Assembly (NCBI GenBank): GCA_036346405.1
Contig: CM070568.1
Coordinates: 3,106,221 to 3,170,220, forward strand
Length of the DNA stretch: 64,000 nt
Origin: Phyllostachys edulis
Taxonomy: Eukaryota > Streptophyta > Magnoliopsida > Poales > Poaceae
Direction of reading: 5' to 3'
Below are positions 1 to 10,928 of this stretch, in pieces. The notes under the pieces were generated by a model. The model was not told the origin of the DNA. It saw only the letters and a program-made list of their open reading frames with translations, and did no database searches. The translations under genes and the position numbers were made by a program. The number at the start of each line of letters is the position of its first letter. The first letter of the stretch is position 1.

Positions 1-2295
1 TTTAAAATCTATAAGGCAGAAGCTGAGAACCAACTTGAAAGGAAAATCAAAAAGGTTAGGTCTGATCATGGTGGAGAGTACTTTTCAAATGAGTTCAATT
101 TATTCTGTGAGGAACATGGTATAATCCATGAGAAGATGCCTCCCAATTCACCCCAGTCAAACGGTGTTGCTGAAAGAAAGAACCGCACTCTAACTGATTT
201 GGTTAACGCCATGTTAGACACAGCGGGTCTTTCCAAAGCATGGTGGGGGGAGGCTATATCGACTTCATGTCATGTCCTAAATAGGATTCCCACAAAGAAT
301 AAAGAGATAACCACATATAAACAATGGGAGAAGAAAAGACTATCACTTTCATACTTGCGCACTTGGGGTTGTTTGGCGAAAGTCAATGTGCCAATTCCTA
401 AAAAGTGTAAGCTTGGACCAAAAAGCGTTGATTGCGTCTTTCTAGGCTATGCTCACCATAGCGTTGGATATAGATTTCTAGTGGTGAAATCTGGAGTACC
501 GGCGTGCATGTTGGTACAATTATGGAGTCCAGAGATGCTACATTCTTTGAGGATATTTTTAGATGAAAGATGTGCCTAGTTCATCGAGTCGGGGAACCCG
601 ATACAATTTACGAACTCGCCATTCCAATGGAATATTTTGAACAAACCCTTGAGCAAATTCACGAGGAGGAAGACAATGAAACTCTAAGGAAGAGTAAAAG
701 ACAAAGGATCGCAAAGTCTTTTGGTCTGATTTCATTGTGTACCTTGTGGATGATATTCCAAGTACCATTTACAAGCGTATGCTTCTCCGAATCTGAAATA
801 ATTGGAAGGAAGCAGTCCGTAATGAAATGGATTCCACTATCTCTAATGGAACTTGGGAGATCACTGAGCGTCCTTATGGTTGTAAACCTGTCGGATGTAA
901 GTGGGTGTTCAAAAAGAAGCTTAGGCCTGATGGTACTATCGAGAAGTACAAGGCACGGCTTGTGGCCAAGGATTATACCATAAAGGAAGGCGAAGATTTC
1001 TTTGATACTTATTCACCTGTGGCTAGATTGACCACTATTCGAGTACTACTATCTCTGGCTGCCTCACACGGTCTTCTCGTTCATCAGATAGACATTAAGA
1101 CGGCTTTCCTAAATGGAGAGTTGGACGAGGAAATTTACATGGATCAGCCAGATGGATTTGTAGTAGATGGTCAAGAAGGAAAGGTGTGCAAGTTGTTGAA
1201 ATCTTTGTATGGTCTTAAACAAGAACCTAAGCAGTGGCATGAAAAGTTTGACAGAACTTTAACATCTGCAGGTTTTGTTGTGAATGAAGCTGACAAATGT
1301 GTGTATTATCGCCATGGTGGCGGCGAGGGAGTCATTCTATGTATGTATGTTGATGACATACTGATTTTTGGGACCAACCTTAATGTGATTAAGGAGGTCA
1401 AGGATTTCTTATCTCAGAATTTTGAGATGAAAGATCTGGGAGTAGCTGATGTTATCTTGAACATCAAGCTGTTGAGAGGTGATGATGGTGGGATTACATT
1501 GTTGCAATCCCATTATGTGGAAAAGGTTTTAAGTCGTTTTGGTTATAGCGACTACAAACCCTCTCCAACACCTTATGATCCTAGCGTGTTGCTTAGGAAG
1601 AATCGGAGAATAGCCAGAGACCAATTGAGATATTCTCAGATAATTGGTTCACTCATGTATTTAGCTAGCGGTACCAGGCCTGACATCTCGTTTGCTATGA
1701 GCAAACTAAGCCGGTTTGTTTCTAATCCGGGAGATGATCATTGGCATGCTCTTGAGAGGGTAATGTGCTATCTAAAGGGTACTATGAGCTATGGCATTCA
1801 TTATACCAGGTACCCCAGGGTACTGGAGGGTTATAGCGATTCAAACTGGATATCTGATGCTGATGAGATTAAGGCCACAAGTGGATATGTCTTGTTACTT
1901 GGAGGTGGCGCTGTTTCATGGAAGTCTTGCAAGCAGACCATCTTAACGAGGTCAACAATGGAAGCAGAACTCACAGCATTAGATACTGCCACTATTGAAG
2001 CCGAATGGCTTCGTGAGCTCTTGATGGATTTGCTAGTGGTTGAAAAACCAGTATCGGCTATTCTGATGAATTGTGACAATCAGACTGTGATTGTCAAGGT
2101 GAATAGTTCTAAGGATAATATGAAATCATCAAGACATGTGAAGAGAAGATCAAGTCATCAGAAAATGAGAAACTCGGAGTAATAGTTTTGGATTATATCC
2201 AAGCAGACTAAAAATCTGGCGAGATCCTTCACAAAGGGTTTATCACGAAATGTGATAGACAATGCATCAAGGAGATGGGTTTGAGACCCACGTGA
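1..2295 (+). pseudogene. Copia pol remnant: integrase C-terminal part, RT, RNase H
   Basis: From base 1 an open frame carries the end of the integrase core (the aspartate in RSDHGGEY, the glutamate in NGVAERKNRT) and then the GKAG-type domain to about 500. A frameshift near 505 breaks the frame. The RT begins near 827 (start of the NGTWEI region), contains KTAFLNGELDEEIYM and the catalytic YVDD near 1348, and continues into RNase H (SDSNWISDADE, STMEAELTALDTA, SRHVKRR). A second frameshift near 2150 and an in-frame stop at about 2209 precede the last recognisable residues, MGLRPT, and a stop at 2293-2295. Domain order and motifs place it in the Tork-like branch of Copia; the branch assignment is an inference. 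Non-functional. Confidence 0.85.
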
Positions 2296-2387
2296 GTTAT
2301 ACCATAGTGGTAACCCATCCTATGTGATCGGAGATCTGTGAAGTAGGATTGGCGAAACAAGCTATTGGTTAGCTGGGAGGAGAATCT

Positions 2388-4199
2388 TGTGGATATCATG
2401 GGGATATGCCCATGATCTTAGGATGATGAAACAATTGGCAATGTTGCTTTTGGTTTGAAGTTTCACGTTTTCTTGCAAAGTTAAAAGGCCGATCTTTAGC
2501 CATTTTGGGAATTTGACTTTGGGATAGATTGAGTTCATAGGCTATAGTGCATATGTGTTGCATATTGCATGTTTTGAGCTAACGATGGGTCAAGTTGTGA
2601 AGAACTTGTTCCCGGATTAGTGTTTGCTTGTCTATTGTTGTCGTGGTGGCTTTGTGTCAATGACGGTCAACGGCGAGGAGGATCGGGACTAAGCTCGAGA
2701 GCCGAGGTCCGAGCGATCATGGATGCGGGTGAGGTCAAGTGACTCAAGCATGGCGAATGGACAAGGATGACCGAACAGGCGGTTCGGCGATGGTTGGATC
2801 AAGTGGCGCGAGTCGTTGTAAGTGCTTTCGATGGTGCGGTGGGATCCGGACGGAGAGACTTGGCGACATAGAGCCGTTGATCAACCTACATGTGGCGGCG
2901 GCGGCGATTGCTTCAACAGATGGACTCGGTCTTTTGGAAAGGATCGAGAAGGGGTATTTTGGTAATTTCACCAAATACCGCCTTGGTGACCTTTTGACTA
3001 AGCCGCGGCGTGGGTCGGCGCATGGTGAAGTGGTTTAGATCAATCGACGATGAAGACGGCGCTTTGAGATGCGTGCATGTGTGTTCCGTTGATGTTGGGC
3101 CCTAACGGAAGCCCATTTGGTTATTAGGGTTAGAGGCTACCCTATTTAAGGAGCTGAGTTGGGACATTTTAGGGCTGTGCCGTTTTTTGAGTGCCACACA
3201 GGAAAACGGAGTGGTGGCGGCGCCCCCAAATGACACGCCTGTTGAAATCAGAGTCTGGGCGTTTTTTGTAGTGCGCCCATTTCTTGAAAAAAAATGGCCG
3301 TCCAGAAAAAAAGAAACTGCATCGGTGGCGGCGGCCTCTGCTTGTATGCCCGCCTGTGTCCCCATTGATGCGGCGGTCTGTTGCTGGTCAGCAGCTTGTA
3401 GCGTTTTTGCTTGATCTTATATCTGTTTATTGCCGGATCTGTCGGTTCCTGTAGTTGCTTGCGGCAGCTGCTTTTTTGGTTCTTGTTTGATTCCAAGCAT
3501 TTGTCATCATTGATTTTGGTCCTCGATCTGCATGCTCGGATGGAACTGTCTTTGGCCTCTGGGCGTAATGAGCGGAACAAGAAAAGTGCTTGGCTATTTC
3601 TTTGAGTTGACTCAAGTTTTGATGGATTTGTTATTAGTTTGGATCTGAGATGCGATTAAAGATCTCGGTCTTGACTGCCAGCGAGTTTTGTGTTTGATGC
3701 TTTCGTTTCTTTGAGATCCACCGATAGGAAAGCTTGTAGCAGCGCGTAGCCCTGGAATAATCAGATGTCCAGTGCGGCTGCTTGAAATTTTGATGTTTTT
3801 TCTCTGTGGCAGATCTCTTGTTCTAAGCGCCTGTTTAGCTCCAAGAAGAGCCGAGGCGGCAAAGAAACCAAGAAATCGTGCGAGTGTTGAATCGTGAGCC
3901 CTGGCGTACTTGTAGCATTACGCTGACATCGGTTTGTGTTTGATGGGATTTTGATGCGGCTTGTACCCTCCTAGAAAATATGAGGAGGCGCTTGCAAAAA
4001 TTGGACTCAGAGCTGCAGAGGTATAGCGCTGTAGGCATAGCTCCGATGAACCGGGCTTGAGGCGGTTGTGGCGGTTTGTTTGTATTTATTTATTTTTACG
4101 CTTGGATGTCTTCAATGCGACGGTCCCTATCCAACCCAAAAATAAAATTGAAGCCACTTTGTTTGATTTGATGATACAAGCTCCTTGTTTTGTGGTATC

Positions 4200-4249
<50 letters not shown>

Positions 4250-4618
4250 TTTGAATAGGTGTTTTAGGCATAGTCTTATGCGTGTTTGTGTTGGCCGAAG
4301 AAAACGGCTTGATGACCTTTGTGTTGTGCGTAAGACGAGATCAGAGTTTACAGAATCTTGATGTATTCTATTTCATCCACTAGTTTTTGTTCTAGTGAGT
4401 ACCTCTTTGGATTTTGCTTGTGTTCTGTTGTGAGAGGTTTTTGGTCTTTTGCTTCGGGGTTTGATTGGATTCAACACAGGTTATCCGCTGTGCCTGTATA
4501 CAAATCTTCATAGCTTTTATAGCTATTGGAGTGAGAGTAGTGTTGAGTTCGATCGAGGTGAAAAATAGAGAAAACGTCTATTCACCCCCCCCCCTCTAGT
4601 CGCCTTTCCGGTCCTACA
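2388..4618 (+). mobile_element. Probable solo LTR (about 2.2 kb) inserted in the Copia 3' UTR
   Basis: Sequence belonging to the outer Copia element stops near 2387 and resumes near 4619. The block between has a TATTTAAG motif near 3142, a C-rich end (about 4587-4597) and a terminal CCTACA, as expected for the end of an LTR that would be followed by a TGGTATCAGAG primer site. No internal domain or second LTR is present. I could not find a clean 5-bp TSD (AATCT on the left, AGTAC on the right), so the left border is approximate and the left end may be damaged. Confidence 0.5.
4204..4247. repeat. (TA)n microsatellite
   Basis: About 22 uninterrupted TA dinucleotides inside the solo LTR. Confidence 0.95.
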
Positions 4619-5041
4619 AGTACCTTTATAGACCCACTCCATTGGAGATGCAATTCTCTCCTAAATCTGTATGGCAGGTTGATTTTTATCTTAATGTGTT
4701 CTGTGGTTTGTTAAAGCAAAGATGTCAGTCTTATATGAGCCCGATCGCTAGTCACAGTCTATGAAATAGGGTAATTTCTAGGAAGCTCATGAATAGGCCA
4801 GAGTATGACTTATATGCTCCAACCGGCGAGGATGCTGGCGACCTAGTATCAATTAAGGACTTAAGTGAAACTTATTCACACAAAGCTGTCAATTCAAGGC
4901 TTAGTCCATTGTGCGGTTGTCGATAAGTGTAACTTGTTCTGTGGATGTTCAACCTAACCGGTCTCCATCAAAACCTTTGGTATATTAAAACAATATTGTG
5001 GATCAAGGCATTTGACATGTGCCCTTGAGATCGGTGGGGAT

Positions 5042-6163
5042 TGTTGGAATTAATATGGGCTAGGCCCAAATATTATATTCTAATTAATTCCTAGTAAATC
5101 TCAAAGGCCCATGTGCAAGTGCTAAAATGTTTAGTCCCACATGGAGAGATTAAGGGAGTAACACCAGTTTAAAAGGTGGGCGTGGTAGCCCCTCTTGTGG
5201 AATTGGAAAGAGACAAACACACACGCTTCGCTTCGCCTCGCAAAAAGTCTTGGCCGCCGTCTTGTGCGTGCGTATCAAATGCGTGTCTTGCGTCTGCAAG
5301 CGTGTCCAAGTCTTGACGCGATTTTCTTTATCTATTCGAAAATCAAACGCATGACATTGAGGGTGACTGTTGGTCTCGGTCTCTTCGTTTTGGCCATTAA
5401 AAAACAGTCTTTGGTCCTTGATGGTATTTATTGACCTTTAGTCTTCTAGTATTTGTTGGCCTTTGGTCTTCGGTGATTATCCTTGATGGTATTGTTGGCC
5501 TTTGGACTCTTGCAATCGTCCTGATGGTGACCGATGGTCTTTGGTCTTCTAGCGACCTTTGGGCTCCTTGTCTTTTGGCTATATAAGGAGACCGAGAGAA
5601 GGCGGCTCGTCCGAAGTTTTTTCCACTTCCACGATTCGAGAAATTCCACGGTGCTTGTTGCTATCTTTGGCGATCTCCATCCCGAGGCGCATGTACGGCA
5701 AGACCGAGAGAGCAGCCTCCGGAACCTCGTCCTTGAAGGCTTGCACGAGCAAGGACGAATAAGGTTTTTGAGGAGCGTTCGCGCAACTACTCGCCGCTAC
5801 GTCTACATCAAGACTACGACTCTGCTTTCGTTCTACATCGACTACGACGACTCTGCCACGTTCTACCTCAATCGCACAAGCCACGCGACGTCCACTACAT
5901 CATGACGAACAACGACATTATCAAGAATGCAGGGCTACTTCTTCTTCTCTTGAATCGGGTATGTTACTTGGTTTACTTTACTATTTGTTGTTGTGATGAA
6001 CGCTGAGATAGATATGCTAGTTTATGTCTTTCTAGAAATTAGTATGCCTATAGTGTTCATACATACCTGCTTTGTATTTGTGAAAATAGCTAGAGCATTT
6101 TCCATATTTTATCTAGCTTATTTCTGGATTAAAGTAATTCAAAAAATGCTTATATTCTCAACA
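5042..6163 (+). mobile_element. 3' LTR of the Copia element (1122 bp)
   Basis: The LTR begins TGTTGGAATTAATATGGGCT directly after a purine tract (GGTGGGGA) and ends TCTCAACA, so the termini are the inverted pair TGTTG/CAACA. A TATA-like TATATAAGG lies near 5578. The small ORFs inside (for example 5534-5905) are LTR sequence and not genes. If the TSD is CCTTG, the right copy is at 6164-6168; the left copy is outside the window. Confidence 0.75.
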
Positions 6164-7126
6164 CCTTGTACCTGCTTTGGAGAGCTTTCATTGTTAAGAG
6201 AATGTTTTAGAACAATTTGTTATAGCAAAGAAGACCAGACAGTAGAAAAAGGGGACCCCCGGTAGCTACGAGAGGGACCATGGGATCCTCGGAGGAGGGG
6301 GGCCAGTTGTCTAGAGAAGTAGATGTGTAATAATTCTCTCCAAAAAAGGATCCCCTTCATTGCATAGGAGAGACGGCTATTTATAGTATTCCGACAAGGT
6401 ACATGAGATTACAGATCTATCTCTAAAAAAAGTCCTACGCTGAGGGGTTGCAGGGGCTTTTCCTTCCCCTATGTGTAGCATTCGGCTTATGATGGGCCTC
6501 CCTGATCTTGTTCCATCCGGTTGGTACGCTTGGTCCACCGGTGCTCTCCGCCCTTCGCTACGTGCGGGGTGTCTCCGGTCGAGGGACCCCGGACACTCTT
6601 CGGAGCCCCCGAGGTGGCCCCAGGGGGCTCCTGATTCCTGGGTTCGTGGCGCCTCGGCGATCCTTCGGAAGCCTCCTCGAAGGTATTTCTGGTACCCGCG
6701 GGGAGGCCCCCAACCGTGCCTTCACCCTACTGGTCCATGCGGGCCTCCTAGTGGCCTTCGGGCGAGCTCCGAGGCCCTCCTGAAGGGTTCTTTGTGCCCC
6801 TCGTAGGGCCATGAGCTATGCCTCTAGCCGCAGGGCCTTCGGGGGAGGCCCTAAGGTCTTCGTCGGGTCATTGGGGCCGCCCCTACGACACAATTTAATT
6901 TGAAGTTCACATAGCACAGGTTGTTCTATTCACTTAAGAAAGTCATTTTTGCAATCATCCAAAGAGCTTGAGACATACATTAGAAATGTAGACAAGTAGC
7001 TCTCCACTCCCAATGTCCCATGTTCCATATGCCATCTACCATTGTGGTTGGAGAGAAAAGGCCAAGAATGTCTCAATGATTGGGCAGGAACAAGAAACAA
7101 ATGGGCACTTTGGCTGGTCAAATCCA
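6164..7126. repeat. Segmental duplication, copy 1 (contains solo LTR)
   Basis: This segment is repeated at 7965-8945 in the same orientation. Both copies share the flank before the solo LTR (CCTTGTACCTGCTTTGG), the LTR, its CAATT target repeats, and the flank after it, including a stretch that reads as short coding-like sequence (HVPYAIYHCG, near 7021 and 8810). Copy 1 lacks about 15 bp near 7105 relative to copy 2. Parts of the flank may come from an old gene, as a polypyrimidine-AG acceptor-like site precedes it in copy 2, but I do not recognise the product. Confidence 0.85.
6218..6890 (-). mobile_element. Solo LTR, copy 1 (673 bp, TSD CAATT)
   Basis: The block starts TGTTATAG and ends CTACGACA, with identical 5-bp repeats CAATT at 6213-6217 and 6891-6895. 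No internal retrotransposon sequence is present. The minus-strand reading has TATAAATAG near 6380, as an LTR promoter would, so the minus orientation is preferred. The GC-rich ORFs at 6471-6812 fall inside it and are not genes. Confidence 0.85.
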
Positions 7127-7707
7127 CGCAGCATGAGGTGGTGAGACAGTAGCCACGATCTACCTCATCAAGCCTGCGAGTTCAAGAAGTATGACTACCA
7201 TGAGGATTGGCATGAAGCAAATTACACACTCCAGTGTGTCATCTTCGATGAAGTAGGCCGTGGTTCACCTGCACCTTTAGGATATAAACGCCCAACGAGC
7301 GAGCTAGCTAGCTGAATTTAGGTCTCGATTTAGCTAACAAGGGACTACGAACTATAAATATAACTACACACACACATACATATATGTATATAAAGCCGGT
7401 TTTAAAGGCACAAGCAGCCACTGCTTGGAGACTTTATAGAGAAAGGTCATCATAGACGATTTCATCTACAAACTGTCTGTGATACATAAACTATCACAGA
7501 CGGTTTTATTTACAAACCGTCTATGATAGTCAACTATCATAGACGATTCTGAGTTAATAACCGTCTGTGATAGTATGCATCACAGACAGTTTAAAAACCG
7601 TCTGTGATAACCTCATGTCATTACTGACATATAAACTCAGACGGCTCACGAAACCGTCTGTGATAACATTTTTGAACCATCTGTGAATACTTTTTTCTGC
7701 AGTAGTG
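7127..7707 (-). mobile_element. CACTA transposon end, truncated
   Basis: Read on the minus strand from 7707 the sequence begins CACTACTGCAGAAAAAAG, the classic CACTA terminus. It is followed by many inverted copies of a subterminal motif of the type ACAGACGGTTT / AAACCGTCTGTGAT between 7445 and 7680. It then runs into element-specific sequence also found at 58.9-59.7 kb (ACCGGCTTT, GGCACAAGC, AGACAGTAGCC). The other end is not present beside copy 1 of the duplication, so this is a truncated or rearranged copy. No transposase is visible. Confidence 0.8.
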
Positions 7708-7964
7708 CACAGTCTCACCGAATAATTTACACCTTGAACTGTCCTCCTTTTCATTGGTGATTATACATTTCTCAAATACTTACCAGTGCACTCGAGGAAT
7801 TCATGAAGGCATTAAGTTGGAAGTATGATACTGAAAGGACTTGTTGCATATAAATTGGTTTCCCTAGGATTTATCTTTCCCTTTCTTGCTCTCTATAAGA
7901 GCTCCTTGCAGTATATTTGCTGGAATTTTTTTTACAGTTGTTGCCGCACGGTGAATTACGTGAA
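7708..7964. other. Spacer left of duplication copy 2
   Basis: Unique sequence between the CACTA end and duplication copy 2. A polypyrimidine run ending TTTACAG (near 7936) resembles a splice acceptor leading into the duplicated segment, suggesting old gene-derived sequence. No full gene is visible. Confidence 0.4.
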
Positions 7965-8945
7965 CCTTGTACCTGCTTTGGAGAGCTTTCATTGTCAGAG
8001 AATGTTTTAGAACAATTTGTCATAGCAAAGAAGATCAAACAGTAGAAAAAGGGGACCTCCGATAGCTACGAGAGGGATCAAAGGATCCTCGGGGGAGTGT
8101 CAAGAGAAGTAGATGTGCAATCATTCTCTCCAAAAAAGGATCCTCTTTATTGCATAGGGAGACGGCTATTTATAGTCTTCCGACAGTGTACATGAGATTA
8201 CAAATCTACTCTTAAAAAGTCCTACGTCCATAAAGGTTGTAGTGGTTTTTCCTTTCTATGTGTGTAGCCTTCGGCTTATAGTGGACCTCCTTGATCTTGT
8301 TCTATCCGGTTGGTACGTTTGGTCCACTGGTGCTCTCCGCCCTTCACTACGTGTGGGGTGTCTCCGGCCGAGGGACCCTGGACACTCTTCGGAGCCCCCG
8401 AGGTGGCCCCGGTGGGCTCCTGACTCCTGGGTTCATGGCGCCTCGGCGATCCTTGGGGAGCCTCCACATCACTTTCGAAGCCTCTTGAAGGTATGTTTGG
8501 TACCCTTGGGAGGTCCCCAACCGCGCCTTTGGCCTGCTGGCCCATGTGGGCCTCCTAGTGGCCTTCGGCGGGCTCTGGGACCCTCTAAATGGTTCTTGGT
8601 GCCTCTTGTGGGGCCATGAGATGCGCCTCTGGCCGCAAGGCCTTCGAGGGAGGCCCTAAGGTCTTCGTCGGGTCATTAGGGCCGCCCCTACGACACAATT
8701 TAATTTGAAGTTCACATAGCACAGGTAGTTATGTTCACTTAAGAAAGCCATTTTTGCAGTCATCCAAACATGCATTAGAAATTAGACAAGTAGCTCTCCA
8801 CTCCCAATGTCCCATGTTCCATATGCCATCTACCATTGTGGTCGGAGAGAAAAGGCCAAGAATGTCTCAATGATTGAGCAGGAACAAGAAACAACTGGGC
8901 AGTTAACTTGGCCAATGGCTAGTCAAATCTGCAGACTTAGGGAGA
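7965..8945. repeat. Segmental duplication, copy 2 (contains solo LTR)
   Basis: Second copy of the segment at 6164-7126, same orientation, including the solo LTR with the same CAATT target repeats. Homology on the left starts at CCTTGTACCTG, exactly at the inferred insertion point of the Copia element in copy 1, so this copy represents the uninterrupted state. Confidence 0.85.
8018..8695 (-). mobile_element. Solo LTR, copy 2 (678 bp, TSD CAATT)
   Basis: Homologous to 6218-6890 throughout, TG...CA ends, flanked by CAATT at 8013-8017 and 8696-8700. Because flanks and TSD match copy 1, this LTR arrived by segmental duplication and not by a second insertion. Confidence 0.85.
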
Positions 8946-9020
8946 CAGATGATCCAATCTCTTCCATGGTTGCATGTGGATTGTGGAGAGGGGTTGTTAA
9001 TCCATGAACTTGATTACTCA

Positions 9021-9135
9021 GAAAAAGGCCAAGAAGGTCGCCATGATTGAAGAGGAGCAATACAAGAAAGAGCTCGGCAATTAACTTAGCCAATAGTTGG
9101 TCAAATCTGTGGACTTGTGAAGAGACAGATGGTCA
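9021..9135. repeat. Third, partial and diverged copy of the duplicated flank
   Basis: The words AAAAGGCCAAGAA, GAGCAATACAAGAAA, GGCAATTAACTTAGCCAAT and TTGGTCAAATCTG parallel 8850-8945 in order, pointing to an older tandem duplication of the same flank. Confidence 0.6.
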
Positions 9136-9969
9136 ATGGCCAACCCTCTTCCATGTGGAGACTGGAGATGCACTTTTAGTTAGTTAGTACTGCATATATT
9201 GCAAGGATAATGACATTTTCACTCGGTATATGTACATCAACATCGTATGAACTACTATATGCAGATAAAGAGTTCGGCAGAGCTAGCAAGAAATGTCTGT
9301 CTCCATTTTCAGACATAACAGCAGATTAATTATAGTATTGAATTGGATATGAACTGTACAAATTTACTCCAGAGTAGTCCAGACCATACAGCTGCTGCGG
9401 TTACAAAGGTAGGAACATGGTATCTGTATATGATACGTTTGTGACCGGTTGGCCGTACCTCTCCACGACGAAGCTAGCTAGCCGATCTGAATCTGAAGCA
9501 TTGTATATTTGCAGTCACAAACAAATGAGTAGAGAAGCAAAATGAGATTCTTAATATCCTGAATGCACTATAGGAAACGAATGTGAATGTCTGATCTGAT
9601 CACGTGGCGCGCGCAGCTTAAATAAAATTAAGTCCTCCTCCTATATATATAATCATGTATACGGCCGGACGGCAGCAGATATTAGTAGTCAAAGATGAGC
9701 ATCACATGGTCGGCATTCGCGCAAGTCCGGACTACTCCGGTTGTACTGAAACGAGCATGCTCGATCCATCAGAAAGCCATCAACATGACCTCGCAGAAAG
9801 GAGAAGAGAAAGATAACCATAATCATAATCGTGCATAGATGTGTGAAACATCGATCATATGCTTAATCCAGAGTGGAGTGTTTGCATGGATTAGATCTGG
9901 CCAGCGCAAGAAAAGAAGATGTTCTAGTTAAAGAGAAACAGCATTTGTTTCTGCAAAAGTAAATTAAAT
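9136..9969. other. Intergenic, nothing recognised
   Basis: No ORF, element terminus or tandem structure that I can support. The A+T-rich sequence has scattered TATATA and AGCTAGCT words. Confidence 0.5.
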
Positions 9970-10246
9970 GGATTAAGTACATTGTTCGTCTCTCAACTCT
10001 TGCTCTAGTTTAATTTTTCGTCTCTAAATTGTAATACCGGATAAAACGCGTCCTCGAACTGTCAATACCGTGCAAAAGATACATTTTCATCTCTTTTAGA
10101 GCGGTTTTAAACGGGTTCTAAAAAAGAATAAATGACAGTTTTTGCACGGTATTGACAGTTCAATTACGCGTTTTATCCGATATTACAATTTATGGACGAA
10201 AATTAAACTAAGGCAAAAGTTGAGAGACGAACAATATACTTAATCC
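9970..10246. mobile_element. Mutator-type MITE (277 bp) with perfect 9-bp TSD
   Basis: A long terminal inverted repeat runs from GGATTAAGTACATTGTTCGT at the left to its complement ending ACTTAATCC at the right, pairing for about 90 bp each side. The flanks carry the identical 9-mer AAATTAAAT at 9961-9969 and 10247-10255. A 9-bp TSD is the hallmark of Mutator-like elements. There is no coding capacity. It sits about 320 bp upstream of the start codon of the peptide gene, in its likely promoter. Confidence 0.9.
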
Positions 10247-10428
10247 AAATTAAATTGATCCAGATCTCAGGGTGACATGCATGTTCCCGCAACCACTTGG
10301 CCCAGATGCTTCACGCACGCATGACTCTCTTTTGCTCCCCTCCACAGCTAAAAACAAGGAGAAACGAAGCACATGTTCTCTGCATGTTCCCAACTAGTAC
10401 TGTTAGTACTGTCCGTGACGATACCTCA

Positions 10429-10435
10429 TATAAAC
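10429..10435 (+). promoter_or_regulatory. TATA box of the secreted-peptide gene
   Basis: TATAAAC lies 137 bp upstream of the ATG at 10566, followed by a pyrimidine-rich, CA-rich leader. This is a typical grass TATA-to-ATG spacing with a leader of about 100 nt. Confidence 0.55.
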
Positions 10436-10565
10436 GCACCACTCTCCTAATCTCCCGTACTAGTAATTCCTCCACCCCACCCCAACACCACCTCTCCATT
10501 ACTTCACCACCACCTCGATCGCTCGTTCACAATTGATGAATTGATCAAGCAACAACTTTAACACC

Positions 10566-10928
10566 ATGAGGAAGAAGGCTTTACTCAGCGTGCTCTGCCT
10601 CCTCGCTGCCATCTTCTTGCTCCGTCTTCTCCTGCTCACTACTACTACTAGTACTACTGTGAGGGCAGCAGCAGCAACGACCTTGTCTCTTGACTGCAAC
10701 GACAACAGTGCTGCTGCTGCAACACAAGGGTCCTCGCTGCAGCGTCGTCCTACGGCCAGGAGGCTGCTGCTGCAACCATCGGCCATGGCCACCAACAACT
10801 TCGACGTCAAGGGCGCTCATCAGGCAACGGCGACGACCACCATGCCGGCGAACGCCAAGCCCAAGGTGGAGTTCAACGCCAGCATGAGGCCCATCCCACA
10901 CCCTAGATCAAACCCCAATCAGAATTAG
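10566..10928 (+). CDS. Small secreted peptide precursor (120 aa), family uncertain
   Basis: The ORF starts at the first ATG after the TATA box and encodes 120 residues. Residues 1-25 are MRKK followed by a very hydrophobic run (LLSVLCLLAAIFLLRLLLL), a good signal peptide or signal anchor. The middle is low-complexity and rich in T, A and S with an RRPTARRLLL segment. The C-terminus ends MRPIPHPRSNPNQN. This layout (signal, variable middle, short Pro/Asn-rich tail) is that of plant peptide-hormone precursors. The tail shares only loose spacing (R-x-I-P ... P-x-x-N) with CLE peptides, and I cannot place it in a family. It contains no cysteine pattern. The 3' flank has polyadenylation-rich A/T sequence. 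Expression cannot be judged from sequence alone. Confidence 0.6.
   Translation: MRKKALLSVLCLLAAIFLLRLLLLTTTTSTTVRAAAATTLSLDCNDNSAAAATQGSSLQRRPTARRLLLQPSAMATNNFDVKGAHQATATTTMPANAKPKVEFNASMRPIPHPRSNPNQN

Larger units (their letters stand above)
1..6163 (+). mobile_element. Ty1/Copia retrotransposon, 3' part (5' end outside window)
   Basis: This is the 3' half of a Copia element read left to right: end of integrase, reverse transcriptase, RNase H, a 3' untranslated stretch, a purine tract ending at 5041, and an LTR from 5042 to 6163. The order integrase before RT is diagnostic of Copia. A second LTR (2388-4618) splits its 3' untranslated region. The coding part has frameshifts and stops, so the copy is dead. 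The 5' LTR must lie left of base 1. The 3' LTR ends exactly where homology to the second copy of the neighbouring duplication begins, which supports 6163 as the true end of the element. Confidence 0.85.

Noticed and set aside
4057..4271. ORFs with IYIYIY repeats here and at 51525-51863 and 58898-59107
   Set aside because: Translations of (TA)n microsatellites.
6471..6812. ORFs in the solo LTR (and equivalents at 8242-8619)
   Set aside because: They lie wholly within an LTR with TG...CA ends and TSD; the second copy has different frame breaks.
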